A DNA stretch of 64,000 nucleotides from Cytobacillus oceanisediminis (GCF_007830235.1 NZ_VLKI01000003.1:310001-374000); one strand, 5' to 3'. Positions 26,414 to 35,659 are shown, counted from the stretch's first letter. The notes: a model not told the origin generated them from the letters alone. Numbers and translations are program-made.

Positions 26414-26440
26414 CCCCTGTTTACATGCAGGGGCTTCTTT
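26414..26440 (+). terminator. Intrinsic terminator after the metalloprotease
   Basis: CCCCTG pairs with CAGGGG across an 8-base loop, followed by CTTCTTTG. Confidence 0.65.
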
Positions 26441-26543
26441 GTTTGCAGACTATTCAATATTAATTCATTATATGTAACTGCTAGTTTTTTTCGTTAAGTT
26501 TCCGTACAATAGCATTAAGCATTTTAAAAAAGGTTGGGTTGAA

Positions 26544-27338
26544 ATGAAACAGTATTTGGAGCTTTGTAAGCATGTGTTGGAAAATGGAACAAAAAAAGAG
26601 GACCGGACGGGTACCGGCACAATCAGTACCTTTGGTTACCAGATGCGTTTTAACCTGCAGGATGGTTTTCCGCTGGTTACAACGAAAAAATTGCATTTAA
26701 GATCAATTATCCATGAGTTGCTTTGGTTTTTAAATGGCGATACAAATGTAAAGTACCTTCAGGAAAATGGCGTGCGAATTTGGAATGAATGGGCTGACGA
26801 AGAAGGCAATCTCGGGCCGGTTTATGGCCATCAGTGGAGATCTTGGACTGGTGCTGATGGAAATACAGTTGATCAGATCAGCGGCCTGATTGAACAGATT
26901 AAAACAAACCCCGATTCCAGAAGATTGATTGTTAACGCCTGGAATGTTGGTGAACTTGATAAAATGGCTTTGCCTCCGTGCCATTGCATGTTCCAGTTTT
27001 ATGTTGCTGACGGTAAGCTTTCATGCCAGCTTTACCAAAGATCGGCGGACGTATTTCTTGGCGTGCCGTTTAATATTGCATCCTATGCTTTGCTGACGAT
27101 GATGGTTGCCCAGGTTTGTGATCTGGAGCCTGGTGAATTCGTCCATACCTTCGGTGATGTACATATCTACCAGAATCATATTGAGCAGGTGAATCTGCAG
27201 CTTAGCCGCGATCCGCGCTCTCTTCCAAAACTGATTATTAATCCTGCAGTTAAGGATATCTTCGGCTTTATATATGACGATTTCCAACTTGAAGGCTATG
27301 AACCCCATCCACATATTAAAGGGGTTGTCAGTGTATGA
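26544..27338 (+). CDS. thyA: Thymidylate synthase
   Basis: A 264-residue ThyA. It methylates dUMP to dTMP with methylenetetrahydrofolate. The active-site cysteine is C146 in [12 protein letters not shown]. The folate/dUMP motifs RTGTGTIS (near residue 23), [17 protein letters not shown] and [10 protein letters not shown] are intact. The length is that of the E. coli-type enzyme (B. subtilis ThyB) rather than the longer ThyA type of B. subtilis. The stop overlaps the dfrA start (ATGA), so dihydrofolate produced here is recycled by the next gene product. Confidence 0.97.
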   Translation: MKQYLELCKHVLENGTKKEDRTGTGTISTFGYQMRFNLQDGFPLVTTKKLHLRSIIHELLWFLNGDTNVKYLQENGVRIWNEWADEEGNLGPVYGHQWRSWTGADGNTVDQISGLIEQIKTNPDSRRLIVNAWNVGELDKMALPPCHCMFQFYVADGKLSCQLYQRSADVFLGVPFNIASYALLTMMVAQVCDLEPGEFVHTFGDVHIYQNHIEQVNLQLSRDPRSLPKLIINPAVKDIFGFIYDDFQLEGYEPHPHIKGVVSV

Positions 27339-27820
27339 TCTCATTAATGTGGGCGATGGATGAAAATCGCGTAATAGGAAAAGACAATAAACTTCCCTGG
27401 CATTTGCCTGAGGACTTAAAGTTTTTTAAAAGAACTACTATGGGGCACCCAATCGCAATGGGACGCAAAACCTGGGATTCAATAGGAAGGCCGCTGCCAG
27501 GAAGGGAAAACATTGTGATTACCCGTAACCAAACCTTTACGTGCAAAGGCTGTACTGTTTTAAATTCAATTGAAGAATTGCTTAAATACAGCGGGGAGAA
27601 AGAGGATGAAATCTTTGTCATTGGCGGTGCAGAGATTTTTAAAGCCATTCTTCCCGCAGCTGATCGGCTATATTTAACGATGATTTATGATCAATTTGAA
27701 GGGGATACATTTTTCCCTGAATTAAATATGGCAGATTGGGAACTCATTTCAAAGGAAAAGGGCCTTAAGGACGAAAAAAATCCATATGAGTATGAATTTC
27801 TTATTTATAAAAAAATTTAA
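27335..27820 (+). CDS. dfrA: Dihydrofolate reductase
   Basis: A 161-residue chromosomal DHFR. N-terminal [30 protein letters not shown] carries the NADPH and folate loops (Trp and Asp/Glu catalytic region). [16 protein letters not shown] and [10 protein letters not shown] are the other conserved blocks. It reduces dihydrofolate to tetrahydrofolate with NADPH. It is translationally coupled to thyA by a 4-bp overlap. Confidence 0.97.
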   Translation: MISLMWAMDENRVIGKDNKLPWHLPEDLKFFKRTTMGHPIAMGRKTWDSIGRPLPGRENIVITRNQTFTCKGCTVLNSIEELLKYSGEKEDEIFVIGGAEIFKAILPAADRLYLTMIYDQFEGDTFFPELNMADWELISKEKGLKDEKNPYEYEFLIYKKI

Positions 27821-27826
27821 CTCTCA

Positions 27827-27855
27827 AAGCAGCTCTAAAGAGGGCTGCTTTTATT
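27827..27855 (+). terminator. Intrinsic terminator of thyA-dfrA
   Basis: AAGCAGCTCT pairs with AGGGCTGCTT, then TTATTTATTT. Confidence 0.85.
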
Positions 27856-27861
27856 TATTTC

Positions 27862-28084
27862 GCAGCTCTGTTAAACTTGCTGTTGATTTCCGCTCTATAA
27901 GCTCAGCGAACCGAAGGCGGTCGGACGCTCCTCGGCGTCCCCCTTTGACTCGCTTCTCCCGGAGGACTTTGGAAGAGTCCTCGAATAAAAACCGCACGAA
28001 GGAAATGCGAATGCATTTTCGAGGAGTCTAGCCCCTTCCGCTCCAAACAACAGAGTGCCAAAATCAACAATGAGCTTTAACACA
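27862..28084 (-). repeat. MITE-like intergenic repeat, copy R4 (subfamily A, reversed)
   Basis: On the minus strand it runs from GTTAAAGCTCATTGTTGATT to GTTAAACAGAGC-like ends (CTCTGTTAAACTTGCTGTTG on plus). It has the family blocks CTCCGGGAGAAGCGAGTC and CTTATAGAGCGGAAATCAAC. It begins 7 bp after the thyA-dfrA terminator. The rest of the gap to 28257 holds a TATAAT (28223-28228) before the acyltransferase. Confidence 0.83.
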
Positions 28085-28257
28085 CTTATTTTGTAAAAGA
28101 ATAGAATGTGGCTGAATGAAATTGATGGTTAATTAAGCGCAGATTGACTTGGTAGAAAATAAACCGCTGCACGAGGCTGAACAGCAAAGTTGCAAACATA
28201 AGTTAAAGATAATTTATTATTATATAATGAGAGACGTCTGAACATCAGGAGGTTGTT

Positions 28258-28989
28258 ATGCTTCGATTGTTTATCTTTTTTCTTTATATGGGGGGATACC
28301 TGACTTATAGTCTGCCTGCTTTGTCTCGCATAAAAAAGCTTGACCCAAGTATGCCAGTGGAAGAACGTGATAAGATTATCCACAATGTACCGCAGAAGTG
28401 GTCCCGAACGGTTATGAAAATATCAGGTTCAATAGTTAATGTATCCGGACAGGAATACATTCCAGATGGACCTGTTGTTATGGTTTGTAATCATGAAGGC
28501 GATTTTGATATTCCAGCTCTTCTTGCTTCCATTGAAAAGCCCTTTGGGTTCATTTCCAAGGTGGAAGTAAAAAAAGCTCCAATTATCTCATCATGGATGA
28601 AAGTCATGAATTGTGTGTTCATTGACCGCAGGAACCGCCAAAGTGCTATAAATTCCCTTAGGGAAGGTGCTGAGTTTTTGAGGCAAGGTCATTCTCTGGT
28701 TATTTTCCCGGAAGGAACCAGAAGTAAAGGAGGGCCAGTAGCTCCTTTCAAAGTAGGCGGTTTCCGTCTTGCACAGGATGCATGTGTGCCGATTGTTCCT
28801 ATTTCAATAAAGGGGACTGCAGATGTATTTGAAAAGAACGGCAGGCTTATTAAGCCTGCACGAATAGATATTCGCGTATGCCCGCCTGTCAATCCCAAAA
28901 TTGTCAAAGAAAAGGATGCGAAGCTTCTTGCACATGATGTGAGAGAGATTATTTGCAGCAGTTTGCCCGAAAAGAGAATTGCTTCATAA
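28258..28989 (+). CDS. 1-acyl-sn-glycerol-3-phosphate acyltransferase (PlsC-like)
   Basis: A 243-residue membrane-anchored acyltransferase. A hydrophobic N-terminal segment (FIFFLYMGGYLTYSL) precedes the catalytic HX4D motif NHEGDFD near residue 76. FIDRRNRQSA and the FPEGTRSKGG substrate loop follow. It acylates lysophosphatidic acid or a related acceptor in phospholipid synthesis. A plsC-like gene (ypkP) next to dfrA is the arrangement I recall in B. subtilis. AGGAGG lies upstream of the ATG. Confidence 0.88.
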   Translation: MLRLFIFFLYMGGYLTYSLPALSRIKKLDPSMPVEERDKIIHNVPQKWSRTVMKISGSIVNVSGQEYIPDGPVVMVCNHEGDFDIPALLASIEKPFGFISKVEVKKAPIISSWMKVMNCVFIDRRNRQSAINSLREGAEFLRQGHSLVIFPEGTRSKGGPVAPFKVGGFRLAQDACVPIVPISIKGTADVFEKNGRLIKPARIDIRVCPPVNPKIVKEKDAKLLAHDVREIICSSLPEKRIAS

Positions 28990-28992
28990 TTG

Positions 28993-29023
28993 GAAAAGGC
29001 CCCAATTTTCAGGGGCCTTTTCA
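28993..29023. terminator. Bidirectional terminator between the acyltransferase and a convergent small gene
   Basis: AAAAGGCCCC and GGGGCCTTTT form a perfect 10-bp stem with A and T tails on both sides. Confidence 0.93.
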
Positions 29024-29049
29024 TTAAGCTTTCTCTATAGCCGTTTGTA

Positions 29050-29286
29050 CTATAGATTAGGATTGACAAGATAATCGGTTAACTTTTGGATCATTCCATG
29101 ATACTCCCTTGGGTCGCAAAACTCCTCCGCTGAGAAATTCGTTTTAACCCACTGTATTAACTCATTGGCGCTATTAAAATACTCACCGCTTGTGTCGCTC
29201 TTCCGAATCATATATCTTCCATTGTCCTCATCCAATGTAACTTCTACCGGCAAAGCACTATCCAGACTGCATAAAGAAAACTCCAT
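29050..29286 (-). CDS. Conserved small protein of unknown function (78 residues)
   Basis: AAAGGGGTGCAGG precedes the ATG at ideal spacing. The protein is soluble and acidic, with PVEVTLDEDNGRYMIRKSD (near 14-32) and an FNSANELIQWVKTNF helix. This looks like a compact alpha/beta domain. It lies divergent from ilvA with a 170-bp shared upstream region. In B. subtilis a similarly sized ypmP lies in this neighbourhood, but I cannot confirm homology from the sequence alone. The function is unknown. Confidence 0.75.
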   Translation of the reverse strand: MEFSLCSLDSALPVEVTLDEDNGRYMIRKSDTSGEYFNSANELIQWVKTNFSAEEFCDPREYHGMIQKLTDYLVNPNL

Positions 29287-29376
29287 ACCTGCACCCCTTT
29301 TAAAATATGAATTAACTTTTGCTTATTATATGTTAGTTTCCTTCGATTCTATCCATAAAACAATTCGAAAAATGTA

Positions 29377-29391
29377 AATTTTAAAAAAATG
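29377..29391 (+). promoter_or_regulatory. CodY-like box upstream of ilvA
   Basis: AATTTTAAAAAAATG matches the CodY consensus AATTTTCWGAAAATT at 12 of 15 positions and lies immediately upstream of the -35. The AT-rich background makes chance matches possible. Confidence 0.4.
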
Positions 29392-29394
29392 AGA

Positions 29395-29422
29395 TTGAAA
29401 TCACGATATCACATGGTATAAT
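29395..29422 (+). promoter_or_regulatory. Predicted sigma-A promoter of ilvA
   Basis: TTGAAA (29395-29400), a 16-bp spacer and TATAAT (29417-29422). The leader would be only about 30 nt, so no T-box can be present. Confidence 0.75.
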
Positions 29423-29459
29423 GTACAAATTAATAACTTGTAAAGAAGAGGGTGGCAAA

Positions 29460-30728
29460 ATGGAACAGAAGGTAATGACAAAGAAATGGGTGCAGTTGGA
29501 AGATATTTTGATTGCATTCCAGCAGCTTAAGGATATTGTTGCCCATACGCCTTTACAGAAAAATGAACGGCTATCTGAAAAATATGGGTGCAATGTTTAT
29601 TTGAAAAGAGAAGATTTGCAGCATGTCCGCTCATTTAAATTAAGAGGTGCCTACTATAAAGTTAAATCCTTAAATGCAGCAGAACTTGAAAACGGCGTTG
29701 TCTGTGCTAGTGCGGGAAACCACGCACAGGGAGTTGCATATGCATGCAGGCACCTGGGCGTCCAAGGGAAAATTTTTATGCCGGCAACTACACCTAGACA
29801 AAAAGTAAGCCAGGTGGAGCTATTCGGCAGGGACTCTGTTGAAATCATCCTCGTAGGAGATACCTTTGATGATTCCTATCATGAAGCTATAAAATGTGCT
29901 GAGGCGGAAAGCAGAGCTTTTATACATCCATTTGATGATGAAATGGTGATTGCAGGACAGGGTACCGTAGCAGTTGAAATGCTGAATGACTCCGAGGAAC
30001 CTGTGGATTACGTTTTTGCCAGCATTGGCGGAGGCGGATTGATGGCAGGCTTAAGCACTTACATAAAAAGCATTTCCCCGGAAACGCAGATGATCGGAGT
30101 AGAGCCTGCAGGGGCTCCATCAATGAGCGAATCAATCAGGACCCAAACAGTGGCTCCTCTGGATGAGATTGATAAATTTGTAGATGGCGCAGCGGTCAAG
30201 TGTGTCGGTGAAAAAACCTATGAAATTTGCAATGAACTCGTAGATGATATTTTTATGGTTCCTGAAGGAAAAGTCTGTACCACCATTCTTGAATTATACA
30301 ATGAGCATGCGATTGTCGCTGAACCGGCTGGAGCCATGCCGATCGCGGCCCTGGATTTGTGCAGGGAACAAATCAGAGGGAAAAATGTCGTCTGTGTAAT
30401 CAGCGGCGGAAATAACGATATTGGGCGCATGCAGGAAATTAAAGAAAGGTCCTTGCTGTATGAAGGCCTTCTATACCACTTTATTGTTAATTTCCCGCAG
30501 CGTGCCGGAGCGTTAAGGGAGTTCCTTGATGAGGTGCTTGGTCCAACGGATGATATTACCCGTTTTGAATACACAAAGAAAAACAATAAAGAAAACGGGC
30601 CTGCACTTGTTGGAATAGAACTAAAGCATAAAGAAGACTATAGTGATCTAATTTTAAGAATGAATAAAAAAGGCTTCTCCTATACTGAGATTAACAAGGA
30701 TAGCAACCTTTTCCATTTGCTTGTGTAA
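29460..30728 (+). CDS. ilvA: Threonine ammonia-lyase (threonine dehydratase)
   Basis: A 422-residue biosynthetic IlvA, equal in length to B. subtilis IlvA. PLP is bound by the lysine in RSFKLRGAYYK (near residue 59), with the CASAGNHAQGVAYA phosphate loop and SIGGGGLMAGL. A C-terminal ACT-like regulatory domain (residues ~330-422, HFIVNFPQRAGALREFLDEV) should bind isoleucine and give feedback control. The start is the ATG at 29460 behind AGAAGAGGGTGG. A longer frame from 29421 runs into the -10 box and is rejected. Confidence 0.96.
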   Translation: MEQKVMTKKWVQLEDILIAFQQLKDIVAHTPLQKNERLSEKYGCNVYLKREDLQHVRSFKLRGAYYKVKSLNAAELENGVVCASAGNHAQGVAYACRHLGVQGKIFMPATTPRQKVSQVELFGRDSVEIILVGDTFDDSYHEAIKCAEAESRAFIHPFDDEMVIAGQGTVAVEMLNDSEEPVDYVFASIGGGGLMAGLSTYIKSISPETQMIGVEPAGAPSMSESIRTQTVAPLDEIDKFVDGAAVKCVGEKTYEICNELVDDIFMVPEGKVCTTILELYNEHAIVAEPAGAMPIAALDLCREQIRGKNVVCVISGGNNDIGRMQEIKERSLLYEGLLYHFIVNFPQRAGALREFLDEVLGPTDDITRFEYTKKNNKENGPALVGIELKHKEDYSDLILRMNKKGFSYTEINKDSNLFHLLV

Positions 30729-30803
30729 GTATCCTCGCTGCAAGTATGTGAGTGAGGGTAAAATATTTTTTTGTGAATTTAATATGAACTTTTTTCTGTA
30801 TCT

Positions 30804-30832
30804 GCGACATTTTCCATGAAAAATACTATAAT
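30804..30832 (+). promoter_or_regulatory. Candidate sigma-A promoter of tatA
   Basis: GCGACA (30804-30809, weak -35), 17 bp, TATAAT (30827-30832). Confidence 0.45.
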
Positions 30833-30875
30833 CAATGTAGGTTTACAACAATGTATTTTAAAGGGGATGTACTGC

Positions 30876-31073
30876 ATGCTTTCAAATATCGGTGTACCAG
30901 GGTTGATTTTAATTCTTGTTTTGGCCCTTATTATTTTTGGACCAAAAAAGCTGCCTGAAATCGGGCGTGCTTTCGGGGAAACCTTAAGGGAATTTAAGAA
31001 ATCAACTCGTGACCTGACTAGTGATGTAATGGAAGAGCTTGAAGATGATACAAAGAAAAACACGGTTAAATAA
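30876..31073 (+). CDS. tatA: Sec-independent translocase protein TatA
   Basis: A 65-residue TatA/E protein. It has an N-terminal transmembrane helix with the usual glycine/proline pattern ([27 protein letters not shown]) followed by an amphipathic helix ([17 protein letters not shown]) and an acidic-to-basic tail. It oligomerises with TatC to move folded twin-arginine proteins across the membrane. The start is the ATG at 30876 behind AAGGGG; longer frames overlap the promoter. The tatC gene is the next gene but is separated by a MITE-like repeat. Confidence 0.94.
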   Translation: MLSNIGVPGLILILVLALIIFGPKKLPEIGRAFGETLREFKKSTRDLTSDVMEELEDDTKKNTVK

Positions 31074-31108
31074 GGTGTGAGGAATTATTTCTTGCGCCTT
31101 TTTTTTAT
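31074..31108 (+). terminator. Probable terminator after tatA
   Basis: AGGTGTGAGGAA and TTCTTGCGCCT can pair with several G-U pairs and one bulge, followed by eight T. Confidence 0.65.
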
Positions 31109-31111
31109 TAT

Positions 31112-31352
31112 AGGCTGAGTTAAAGCTTAATGTTGATTTTGGTACCCTGTTAATTGGAGCGGAGGGTAAGAGATCCTCGAAAATGCATTCACATTTTCTT
31201 CGTGCGATGTTTTTTCATAGATGATTATACAATGTCCAGCGGGAGAAGCGGGTCAAAGGGAGACTCCGCAGGCGCAGGACGCCAGGCTCCCGGACCGCCC
31301 GCGGTTCGCTGAGCTTATTGAGAGGAAATCAACAGGCTGGTCAAAAGAGCCT
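31112..31352 (+). repeat. MITE-like intergenic repeat, copy R5 (subfamily A)
   Basis: Left end AGGCTGAGTTAAAGCTTAAT, right end ATCAACAGGCTGGTCAAAAG then AGCCT. The outer AGGCT/AGCCT ends form a short inverted repeat. Internal CGGACCGCCCGCGGTTCGC is identical to copies R1 and R6. It splits tatA from tatC and lies 3 bp behind the tatA terminator. Confidence 0.87.
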
Positions 31353-31413
31353 TATTATAAGTAAATAAAGGCTGGGCCAGAGCCCGGCTTCATTAAATTG
31401 GCAGGAGAACAAT

Positions 31414-32166
31414 ATGGAAGATAAAGAGCTTAATTTAATCGATCACCTGGATGAATTGAGAAAAAGGCTTATCATAACAGCAGCAGCATTTATTGTATTC
31501 TTCATTGCAGGTTTCGTATTTGTAAAAGATATTTATCAGTGGCTCGTAAAAGACTTGGATGTTAAATTAATTGTCCTGGGGCCAAGCGATATCATCTGGG
31601 TGTATTTTATGCTTGCGACTGTCATTGCGGCAGCAGGGACCATACCGGTCTTGGCTTTTCAAATTTGGCTTTTTGTAAAGCCTGCATTAACCGCGGCTGA
31701 ACGAAGAATTTCACTCTCTTATGTACCGGCGCTTTTCATGTTATTTATTGCAGGCTTATGTTTTGGATATTTTGTTATTTTTCCTACAGTCCTAAGTTTC
31801 CTTGTCGAATTGGGAGGAGAAATGTTTGAGGCCAATTTCACAGCAGATAAATATTTTCGTTTTGTCCTTCATATGACCCTGCCTTTTGGGATATTGTTTG
31901 AGCTCCCGGTGGTCATTATGTTCCTGACTTCTCTCGGGATTATTAATCCATATGTGCTGACAAAAATAAGGAAATATGCATATTTTGTTCTTATAGTAAT
32001 ATCCGTTGTCATTTCTCCACCGGATTTTATGTCTGATATTCTTGTAACAATCCCTTTGCTGCTTCTGTATGAAATCAGTATAAACTTATCTAAAATTGTT
32101 TATAAACGAAAGCTGAAGAAAGATCAGAATGCAGAAGAAGCATTTACTGAGGATAAAAGCTTATAA
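31414..32166 (+). CDS. tatC: Sec-independent translocase protein TatC
   Basis: A 250-residue six-helix TatC. The N-terminal cytoplasmic signature LIDHLDELRKRL (residues 8-19) is part of the twin-arginine signal-binding site. FQIWLFVKPALTAAERR near residue 90 and the helix-3 loop FPTVLSFL follow, and the C-terminus is basic. With TatA at 30876 it makes a minimal TatA-TatC system, as in other Bacillaceae; the exported substrate is not encoded next door. Confidence 0.95.
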   Translation: MEDKELNLIDHLDELRKRLIITAAAFIVFFIAGFVFVKDIYQWLVKDLDVKLIVLGPSDIIWVYFMLATVIAAAGTIPVLAFQIWLFVKPALTAAERRISLSYVPALFMLFIAGLCFGYFVIFPTVLSFLVELGGEMFEANFTADKYFRFVLHMTLPFGILFELPVVIMFLTSLGIINPYVLTKIRKYAYFVLIVISVVISPPDFMSDILVTIPLLLLYEISINLSKIVYKRKLKKDQNAEEAFTEDKSL

Positions 32167-32176
32167 TTTATTTTTG

Positions 32177-32412
32177 AGGCTTTGTTAAAGCCTAATGATT
32201 TTGGCAATTTGTTGATTGGAGCGGAAGGTGCGAGATCCTCGAAATGCATCCGCATTTCATTCGTGCGGTTAATTCAAAGATGCTTAATCAAAGTCCTACG
32301 GGAGTGCGGATCAAAGGGAGACCCCGCAGGAGCAAGGCGCCGAGGAGCGTCGGACCGCCCGCGGTTCGCTGAGCTTCTTGAGCGGAAATCAACAGGCAAG
32401 GTTAACGGAGCC
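32177..32412 (+). repeat. MITE-like intergenic repeat, copy R6 (subfamily A)
   Basis: Left end AGGCTTTGTTAAAGCCTAAT; right end ATCAACAGGCAAGGTTAACG then GAGCC. AGGCTTT and AAAGCCT at the left end can fold as a 7-bp hairpin that may serve as the tatC terminator, since none other is present. It contains GAAATGC/GCATTTC and GTCGGACCGCCCGCGGTTCG blocks. It starts 10 bp after the tatC stop. Confidence 0.87.
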
Positions 32413-32512
32413 AATTTTTATAAAAAAATTAGTAAGCCAGCATATTCAGACACATTTCGAGCCATAATTGGGGTATAATATAAACAAACGGGTGAAAAAG
32501 AGGATTGATATT

Positions 32513-32764
32513 TTGCTATTCAAAAGCCTAGAGTTCAAAAATGCTGTTGGACAGAAGGTAAAAATCGTAGAAATTCCTGTATTGGAGAAAGATAGCCATT
32601 ATTATTTTATGATCCAAGTCCGTTTACAAACTTTTATTACCGCCGTATATGGCAATGGAAAAACAAACAGAAGCCACTCATTCAGAGAGTATCTAAAAAG
32701 AGTTTTGAAATGGCCGGTTTATGAAGAAATTTTTAAAACTCCAGAATTAAAGAATAACGCCTAA
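32513..32764 (+). CDS. DUF2535 family protein (YpmT-like)
   Basis: An 83-residue protein starting LLFKSLEFKNAVGQKVKIVEIPVL and containing YYFMIQVRLQTFI and YLKRVLKWPVYEEIF, which I recognise as the DUF2535/YpmT pattern. The function is unknown. A TTG start at 32513 has AAAGAGGA 8 bases upstream. The longer frame from 32468 would include a TATAAT (32474-32479) and is unlikely. It is followed by a terminator and then degV. Confidence 0.8.
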   Translation: MLFKSLEFKNAVGQKVKIVEIPVLEKDSHYYFMIQVRLQTFITAVYGNGKTNRSHSFREYLKRVLKWPVYEEIFKTPELKNNA

Positions 32765-32770
32765 CATTTT

Positions 32771-32802
32771 GGGTACCGGCAGTCGCCGGTACTCTTTTAT
32801 TA
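32771..32802 (+). terminator. Intrinsic terminator after the DUF2535 gene
   Basis: GTACCGGC pairs with GCCGGTAC, followed by TCTTTTATT. Confidence 0.85.
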
Positions 32803-32917
32803 GGGGTTTGCATAGGCAGACAAATATGCGATTGCTTGTTTTATGTTTCGCTTTATTTGTATATTGCTTAAATGTATAATATGAACTAATTGTTAATGCT
32901 AGGGATGTGAAGGTACA

Positions 32918-33763
32918 ATGAGTAAAATTAAAATTGTTACAGATTCTACAGCGGATCTGTCGAATGAAATAATTGAAAAATATGATATTGAAGTCGTTCC
33001 ACTATCTATCCACATTGAAGGAAATACATATTTAGACCGGGTTGATATTACCCCCTCGGAGTTTATGGGGAAAATGAAAGCAGCAAAAGAGCTTCCAAAA
33101 AGCTCGCAGCCTCCTGCTGGAGCATTTGTAGAGATATACGACCGATTTGGAGAAAAGGGATTTGAGATTCTTTCTATCCATATGACCGGCGGGATGAGCG
33201 GCACAGTCCAATCGGCTGAAAGCGCGGCTGGAATGTCAGCTGCAAAGGTAAAAGTAGTAGATTCAAGATATATTTCCAAAGCGCTGGCCTTTCAGGTATT
33301 GGAAGCAGCCAAATTGGCCAAGGAAGGAAAGAGTGTGGAAGAAATTGTTGAGCGCCTTGATACAATTCGTGAGAATACAAAATTATTTGTAGTGGTGGAC
33401 ACTCTTGAAAACCTTGTAAAAGGGGGGAGAATTGGCAAAGGCAAAGCGATGATTGGTTCTTTGCTTAATATAAAGCCAATTGCATCCCTCGAAGGGGGCG
33501 TCTATACACCGGTTTCGAAGGTAAGAAGCCATACTCAGGTTGCAAAATATTTGGCTAAGCAATTTACCGAGGATGTTAAGGGAAAAGCTATTAAGGGAGT
33601 AGGCCTCGTACATGCAGAAGGTTATGGGCTGGCTTCCAAGCTGAAAAAGATGATTGAAGAAATGACTGGATATGAACAAATTAAAATAGAAGAAACAACG
33701 CCTATTATCAGCACGCATACTGGTCCTGGGACAATTGGCTTTATGTATTATTTGGAGGATTAA
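32918..33763 (+). CDS. degV: DegV family fatty-acid-binding protein
   Basis: A 281-residue DegV protein with all landmarks: IVTDSTADLSNEII at the N-terminus, PKSSQPPAGAFVEIY near residue 61, IHMTGGMSGTVQSAE near 87, GGRIGKGKAMIGSLLNIKPI near 169 and HTGPGTIGF at the C-terminus. It binds a fatty acid and is expected to supply FakA. It is closer to the canonical family than the copy at 3866. A TATAAT at 32875-32880 marks its likely promoter. Confidence 0.92.
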   Translation: MSKIKIVTDSTADLSNEIIEKYDIEVVPLSIHIEGNTYLDRVDITPSEFMGKMKAAKELPKSSQPPAGAFVEIYDRFGEKGFEILSIHMTGGMSGTVQSAESAAGMSAAKVKVVDSRYISKALAFQVLEAAKLAKEGKSVEEIVERLDTIRENTKLFVVVDTLENLVKGGRIGKGKAMIGSLLNIKPIASLEGGVYTPVSKVRSHTQVAKYLAKQFTEDVKGKAIKGVGLVHAEGYGLASKLKKMIEEMTGYEQIKIEETTPIISTHTGPGTIGFMYYLED

Positions 33764-33771
33764 ATATGGAC

Positions 33772-33804
33772 GCATGGTTTCCCTTATGAGACCATGCTTT
33801 TTTT
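33772..33804 (+). terminator. Intrinsic terminator after degV
   Basis: GCATGGT pairs with ACCATGC, followed by seven T. Confidence 0.92.
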
Positions 33805-33980
33805 ATTTAGAATACTTCTCCTTTGGGTGTTGGCCAATAATCGAAGTTGAAAAACCTTTTATTTAAATAGTTTTACATATGAGTAATTGTATGCAATTCT
33901 TAAAACTTTTTATAAATAAAAGGTATTCTTTCGAGTTCTGCCGAAAAAGGTTAGTTAGCTATTTACAATAGAAGGATTCG

Positions 33981-35609
33981 GTGACTGTTTTTATGAAAGA
34001 TCAAATCAAAAACCTGCCTTTATTCAGAAAAGTGCTGTTATTCTCCTTTCTTATAACATTCCTGGTTACGGTGTTAACAGCGGGTATTAGCTTTATGGTT
34101 GAAACCAGACAAATGGAGGAACAGCTTTCAAACAGAGTAGTTGAAATGGCCTCTCTGTGGAGCTCTGTTATTTCTCATGATGATGTTGAAAGAGTAAAGG
34201 AATTTCAAGATCCTGAACATCCGGCCTATAAGAGGCTGGAACATGTTATTTCTTTGGTAGATGAAAAAGCATCCTTTTCTAATGCTTCCCTGTTTATGCC
34301 TGAAATAAGTCAGGAAAGGTCAGTGATGTACCTGGCAACTTCTAAAAGCCAAAAAAATATGGGATTGGAACCTTTTTCCTATTATTCAGCAGGAGAGGCT
34401 TTTTTGGAGGGTTTTTCTGAAGCCGTTAGCCAAAATAAAACGGCATCCAGCAATGTTTATCTCGATAAATATGGAATGTGGATTTCTGCCTTTGTCCCTA
34501 TAACGGACTCGCATGGCAATATTACTGCAATTCTATGTATTGATATTGATGCAACCGTGATAGACTCATTTCAAAAAGATTTGGCTTTGTATCTGTCCGG
34601 GTTCTTTTTAGTCATTATAATCCTTGTCTATTTTATTTTAAGACGAGGGCTAAAGAAGGTTCTAGAGCCGATCAATGATATAATCTCAGGATTTAAAGAA
34701 GTGAGCAGCGGAAACTTTAACGTGAAATTAAAACCATCAAATCAGTCGGATTTAGGGGTTCTTTCTGAAAGATTTAACTTTATGACAAACCAGTTGTCCA
34801 TTCTATTTGAGCGATTGTCGGCGACTTCGGAACAATTTGGGTCTGTTCAAAGGAACATGCCTTCTTCACACCGGTTTGAGGAAGCCATAGGCGAAATGGA
34901 ACACATCATGGAAAAAACAAAAATCCTAAAGGAACTGCAGAGAGCAGAAAAGATGAATGCAATCGGCCAGCTTGCTGCATCGGTCGCCCATGAGATCAGG
35001 AACCCAATGACAGTGGTTAAAGGTTTTCTGCAAATCTTTTTGGCAAAGGACCAAATGAGCGAAGAAGAACGTATGTACATTAAACTAATGATTGATGAGA
35101 TGGAGAGGGCTGAGAAAATTATTAATGACTATCTATCCCTCGCTAAACCAGATTTGGATCAGGTCGAGGACCTTGATGCGGCGGAACTTGCGTCCAAAGT
35201 GATGGACTTAATGAATTCTTATGCTATGATGTCTAAAAACATCTCTGTAGCTTCTCATATTTCAGAAGGAGTTTACATTAGGGGGAACACGAGTGAGTTA
35301 AAGCAAGTGCTGATTAATATTTATAAAAATGGTATAGAAGCGATGAAAGATGGAGGAAGTTTAGCTCTATCTGTCTATCAGGATGGCCAATATGGCGTTT
35401 TTGAAATAAGTGATTCAGGAATAGGCATGACAAAAGAGGAATTGGAAAGATTGGGTACAGCCTTTTATTCTTTAAAGGAAAAGGGAACAGGAATGGGCCT
35501 GCTTGTTTGTTACCAGATAATTGAAAGAATGAAAGGGCGAATTGAGGTTGACAGCGAAAAAGGAAAAGGAACGGTTTTTAGAATATACATTCCTATTGCC
35601 AATGGTTAA
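33981..35609 (+). CDS. Membrane sensor histidine kinase (HAMP-HisKA-HATPase)
   Basis: A 542-residue kinase. TM1 spans about residues 16-38, an extracytoplasmic sensor of ~155 residues follows (Cache-like by size), and TM2 is near 195-217. A HAMP segment, a HisKA helix with the phospho-acceptor H337 in SVAHEIRNPMTVVKGF, and a HATPase domain follow (N-box NIYKNGIEAM, G1 DSGIGM, G2 GTGMGLLV). There is no response regulator beside it, so it is an orphan kinase. The PMTVVKGFLQ helix resembles sporulation-type kinases that feed a phosphorelay. The GTG at 33981 has GAAGG at the right distance; the next ATG does not. Confidence 0.9.
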   Translation: MTVFMKDQIKNLPLFRKVLLFSFLITFLVTVLTAGISFMVETRQMEEQLSNRVVEMASLWSSVISHDDVERVKEFQDPEHPAYKRLEHVISLVDEKASFSNASLFMPEISQERSVMYLATSKSQKNMGLEPFSYYSAGEAFLEGFSEAVSQNKTASSNVYLDKYGMWISAFVPITDSHGNITAILCIDIDATVIDSFQKDLALYLSGFFLVIIILVYFILRRGLKKVLEPINDIISGFKEVSSGNFNVKLKPSNQSDLGVLSERFNFMTNQLSILFERLSATSEQFGSVQRNMPSSHRFEEAIGEMEHIMEKTKILKELQRAEKMNAIGQLAASVAHEIRNPMTVVKGFLQIFLAKDQMSEEERMYIKLMIDEMERAEKIINDYLSLAKPDLDQVEDLDAAELASKVMDLMNSYAMMSKNISVASHISEGVYIRGNTSELKQVLINIYKNGIEAMKDGGSLALSVYQDGQYGVFEISDSGIGMTKEELERLGTAFYSLKEKGTGMGLLVCYQIIERMKGRIEVDSEKGKGTVFRIYIPIANG

Positions 35610-35659
35610 TGACAATACATAAGACCTTCTATAAGATTATGACAAACCACAAGACAAGA

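Noticed and set aside
29423..29459. T-box or other amino-acid leader at ilvA
   Set aside because: The predicted leader is about 30 nt, far too short, and no T-box sequence is present.
32468..32512. Extended start of the DUF2535 protein
   Set aside because: The stretch contains a TATAAT box and the family begins at LLFKSLEFKN.
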